From assembly GCA_017619905.1 (NCBI GenBank), contig JAFZRK010000084.1, positions 1 to 7,735 of the forward strand: a stretch of DNA of 7,735 nucleotides. The letters are read 5' to 3'. Origin of the DNA: Bacillota bacterium. Its GTDB lineage: Bacteria; Bacillota; Clostridia; Peptostreptococcales; Anaerovoracaceae. A program made the translations under genes and the position numbers. The notes beneath the pieces were generated by a model. The model was given only the letters and a program-made list of their open reading frames with translations. It did no database searches and was not told where the DNA came from. Below, one piece after another: positions 5,799-7,735 of the stretch. Within the stretch, counting starts at the first letter, position 1. Every line of letters begins with the position of its first letter.

Positions 5799-7107
5799 AC
5801 GTTACCGAATCCGCCCACTGGACGAACAGTGGCCTCAGCGTGGCGTAGTCGGACTCGTAGCAGGCGAACTGCACCAGCCAGAACGCCTCTTCGGACTCGT
5901 AGGCGGAGGTGTAATACGCGTAAGTGACGCCGTCGGACGTCATTGTATATTCGAAGATCGGGCGGCCGTTTTCGTAGTCGGCGCCGGTAACGCCCTTGCT
6001 CTTATTTGCCTGCACGACAAGATTCACATATTCGTCCATCTTGTCCGCGTAGCCGACCAGTATCGATTTTTCTTCCTCGAGTATCAGGACCAGAGCGTAA
6101 TTGCTGCCGTACGCACCCGTATAGCCCTCCACGTCCATGCTTTCGAACTCGCTCGGCAGCCACATGTTGAGCTCGTTCACGCCGAACAGTCCGTATCCGT
6201 CCGGGATCTCGGGCTCTTCTTTTATCTCCGACGCGTTCTTCGCGGCGTCCGGAAGCGTTATCTTAACGTCTTTGTCGAACTGCAGATTCGTAAGGGAGAT
6301 CGTGAACTTCTCCGCCTCGATCTTTATGAACGAGGAGAGGTCTATGCCCGACATGCCGCTTTCACCGGACAGTGAGCCGGCGAGCGCCTTGATCAGCTGC
6401 TCCACCAGACCCTTCATGCAGTCCGCCATGTCGATGTCCACGCCGGTGGGTTCCTCCGTGGTCTTGTCGAAGTGGTAGGTGGTCTTTGCGGGCTCCACGC
6501 CTTTAAGGTCCAGGGAGCTCAGGTCGAAGCCGAGACCGCCTATGTCCTCGTAGCCGCCGATGTAGTTCTTTATGGCGTCAAAAACTTCCGCCAGAGGTAC
6601 GGTGCCGGTAACCAGATATTCGGTGTCGGTCTCGGTCATCTCCATGGAAGAGGTATCCTGAACCGTCAGGACGTCCTGGATGTCGCCTTTCACGCTCATG
6701 TCGGTGTGATACTTGTACCACTCGCCGTCGGTGCAGGTGTAGACGTCGAAACCGTCGGCGCCCTTTACGGTATAAGTCTCGATGGTCTCCGTCTGGGGCT
6801 TTCCTTCCGTGTTGACCGTGGCTTTGCCGCTGATGTGCGCCGCGTCTTCCGTGCTTTCTATGTCCATGTCGGCACTCATCTCGATGGTCTGGGACTGTCC
6901 GAGCGCGCTGACGTTCATCTTTATGTCCATCAGGATCTTATAGGCGCCTCCCTTGGCTGCCTGCGCCTTCTTGAGGTATCCGCCTATGAGGGCGTCCTTG
7001 GTGACAGGGTCCTTGGCAGAGGGCTTGGGTGTAGTGTTTCCGCACGCGGAAAGGACCGCGCAGAGCACCATCATAAGCGCCAGGATGAATGCTGCTTTTC
7101 TCTTCAT
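5791..7107 (-). CDS. Surface lipoprotein of unknown function, two-domain, partner of the ABC protein
   Basis: A 438-residue secreted lipoprotein. Residues 1-21 are a signal peptide (MKRK, hydrophobic core) ending in the lipobox LSAC with acceptor Cys22, so it should be anchored on the outer leaflet of the membrane. Residues about 37-290 are rich in alternating beta-type stretches and resemble the LolA/LppX-like lipoproteins common in Gram-positives (DUF6612-type), though I cannot assign the family firmly. About 312-438 form a second compact domain (ELNMWLPSEF, PIFEYTMTSDGVTYAYYTSA, EEAFWLVQFACYESD, FVQWADSVTF) that looks like a PsbP- or Mog1-type alpha/beta fold; this is an impression only. 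The start is secure: GGAGG lies 7 bases before ATG and an extended -10 promoter lies further upstream. It is the first gene of the set and ends 35 bases before the ABC gene, which suggests a functional pair at the cell surface. Confidence 0.82.
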   Translation of the reverse strand: MKRKAAFILALMMVLCAVLSACGNTTPKPSAKDPVTKDALIGGYLKKAQAAKGGAYKILMDIKMNVSALGQSQTIEMSADMDIESTEDAAHISGKATVNTEGKPQTETIETYTVKGADGFDVYTCTDGEWYKYHTDMSVKGDIQDVLTVQDTSSMEMTETDTEYLVTGTVPLAEVFDAIKNYIGGYEDIGGLGFDLSSLDLKGVEPAKTTYHFDKTTEEPTGVDIDMADCMKGLVEQLIKALAGSLSGESGMSGIDLSSFIKIEAEKFTISLTNLQFDKDVKITLPDAAKNASEIKEEPEIPDGYGLFGVNELNMWLPSEFESMDVEGYTGAYGSNYALVLILEEEKSILVGYADKMDEYVNLVVQANKSKGVTGADYENGRPIFEYTMTSDGVTYAYYTSAYESEEAFWLVQFACYESDYATLRPLFVQWADSVTFD

Positions 7108-7143
7108 TTTCGGCCTCCTGTGTTGTGTTCTTAGTAATATTTT

Positions 7144-7152
7144 ATTATATCA
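7144..7152 (-). promoter_or_regulatory. Extended -10 promoter for the lipoprotein-ABC operon
   Basis: Minus-strand TGATATAAT is a perfect extended -10 (TGnTATAAT), ending 36 bases before the lipoprotein ATG and about 26 bases before its GGAGG site. The 17-base-spaced -35 position reads TTTATC, a poor match, as expected for promoters that rely on the extended -10. It is the best promoter in the window and lies downstream of the rhaD terminator, marking the start of an independent transcription unit. Confidence 0.65.
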
Positions 7153-7256
7153 TATTTGCGGCTCCTGATAAACCGTCCGGAGGGCAGACGCCCCCTTTCT
7201 ATTCTGTATTTTGACGCATGAGCGTGCCGTTTCTGTGATGCCCGCACGAAATTGGG

Positions 7257-7274
7257 GTGAATACGCGTATGCAC
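7257..7274. promoter_or_regulatory. 18-bp near-perfect palindrome, possible operator
   Basis: GTGAATACGCGTATGCAC is self-complementary at 16 of 18 positions, with a perfect 10-bp core ATACGCGTAT and one mismatched pair (A/G). It lies between the rhaD terminator and the lipoprotein promoter, about 105 bases upstream of the -10. The size and dyad symmetry fit a dimeric repressor or activator site, but I cannot name the regulator and chance cannot be excluded. Confidence 0.35.
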
Positions 7275-7276
7275 GC

Positions 7277-7305
7277 AAAAAGGGCGGCCCGGAAAGCCGT
7301 CCTTT
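7277..7305 (-). terminator. Intrinsic terminator of the rhaD transcript
   Basis: Read on the minus strand, AAAGGACGGC-tttccgg-GCCGCCCTTT is a 10-bp stem with a single A/C mismatch and a 7-base loop, ending in a run of five T. It begins 68 bases after the rhaD stop codon. Stem, loop and T tract all fit a Rho-independent terminator and separate rhaD from the lipoprotein operon. Confidence 0.85.
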
Positions 7306-7373
7306 GCAGTGTTCATTTGTTTTGTCCGGCACATCGGGATGCGCACGGTCCGGGGCTCCGGTCTAAGCGACAC

Positions 7374-7735
7374 TCAGTCCAGCCAGCCCTCTCTGGGCTT
7401 TCCGCCAAAGCGCTCGGCAATGAGCTTCAGATCCGCGTCCGAAAGCGTCTGCTTGATAGGCAAGTGAGCGATCCTGAGCCATATTCCGGCGGCTTTTTCC
7501 GCGGTCTCTATGAGGCCGAACGCCTCGTCCAGGTCGCGCCCTGCGCCGTAGATTCCGTGCTGCGCCCAGACCACGAGCCGCGCGGTCTTCATCTTTTCCG
7601 CGGTGGCCTGCCCTATCTCGGTGGTGCCGCAGAGCATCCACGGCAGAACGTTGACGCCGTCAGGGACGACGATCATGCACTCGGTCTCCATGCGCCACAG
7701 CGTACGTGTGAACTCGCGCTCGTCCAGGTCGTGGA
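7374..7735 (-). CDS. rhaD: Rhamnulose-1-phosphate aldolase, C-terminal fragment (gene runs off the right edge)
   Basis: RhaD is the zinc class II aldolase that splits L-rhamnulose 1-phosphate into dihydroxyacetone phosphate and L-lactaldehyde, the last step of L-rhamnose breakdown in the cytosol. The frame is open from the window edge, giving 119 residues of a family usually about 270 long. Recognisable blocks, in order, are LDEREFTRTLWRM, TECMIVVPDGVNVLPWM, EIGQATAEKM, VVWAQHGIYGAG, DLDEAFGLIETAEKAA and KQTLSDADLKLIAERFGG. The His in AQHGIYG matches the third zinc ligand of Escherichia coli RhaD; the other zinc ligands and the catalytic Glu lie outside the window. An internal ATG at 7691 is not the true start, because family-like sequence continues upstream of it to the edge. 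The gene is followed by an intrinsic terminator, so other rhamnose genes, if clustered, are to the right. Confidence 0.92.
   Translation of the reverse strand, partial: HDLDEREFTRTLWRMETECMIVVPDGVNVLPWMLCGTTEIGQATAEKMKTARLVVWAQHGIYGAGRDLDEAFGLIETAEKAAGIWLRIAHLPIKQTLSDADLKLIAERFGGKPREGWLD

Noticed and set aside
7211..7239. Plus-strand promoter TTGACG with a -10-like TGTGAT at 17 bases
   Set aside because: The -10 match is poor and no plus-strand gene follows; the sequence runs into the convergent rhaD terminator.
7131..7373. Small minus-strand frames (60-80 codons) in the intergenic region
   Set aside because: They run through the terminator hairpin, palindrome and promoter, have no ribosome site, and encode a basic, featureless sequence.
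1..7735. Mobile element, CRISPR array, tRNA or rRNA
   Set aside because: No transposase or integrase motifs, no terminal or regularly spaced direct repeats, and no cloverleaf or rRNA-like stretch were seen on either strand.

Overview
This window reads as a chromosomal segment from a moderately GC-rich anaerobic Bacillota, most likely class Clostridia. The grounds are a Clostridia-style IMP dehydrogenase N-terminus, strong GGAGG-type ribosome sites, a Gram-positive lipoprotein and membrane-anchored envelope proteins with no outer-membrane components, and frequent ATA isoleucine codons in an otherwise GC-rich sequence. The lineage is an inference. Every supported gene lies on the minus strand, so transcription runs from the right edge to the left edge.

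Layout in transcription order. (1) The right edge (7374-7735) holds the C-terminal part of a rhamnulose-1-phosphate aldolase (rhaD), closed by an intrinsic terminator at 7277-7305. (2) A 266-base intergenic region (7108-7373) carries that terminator, an 18-bp near-perfect palindrome (7257-7274) and an extended -10 promoter element (7144-7152). (3) Four envelope-related genes follow: a lipoprotein (5791-7107), a 1003-residue MacB/FtsX-type ABC protein with ATPase and permease fused and a very large extracellular domain (2744-5755), a fusion of a YczE-like membrane protein to a cytidylate-kinase-like domain (1289-2671), and a membrane-anchored VanY-type D,D-carboxypeptidase (338-1240). Gaps between the four are 35, 72 and 48 bases. 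A TATAAT box just upstream of the peptidase gene may give it a promoter of its own. (4) The left edge (1-228) holds the first 76 codons of guaB (IMP dehydrogenase), behind a 109-base spacer rich in inverted repeats.

The lipoprotein and the ABC protein look like one functional unit at the cell surface: a secreted lipid-anchored partner and an FtsX-fold mechanotransmission or extrusion ATPase. The YczE-kinase fusion and the peptidoglycan carboxypeptidase lie directly downstream. The most unusual items are the YczE-kinase fusion, whose kinase domain has replaced residues I recall as conserved in the family; the large extracellular insert of the ABC protein; and the lack of a ribosome-binding site before the ABC gene, where a promoter-like sequence would give a transcript with an almost leaderless 5' end. 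None of these amounts to a demonstrated new system.
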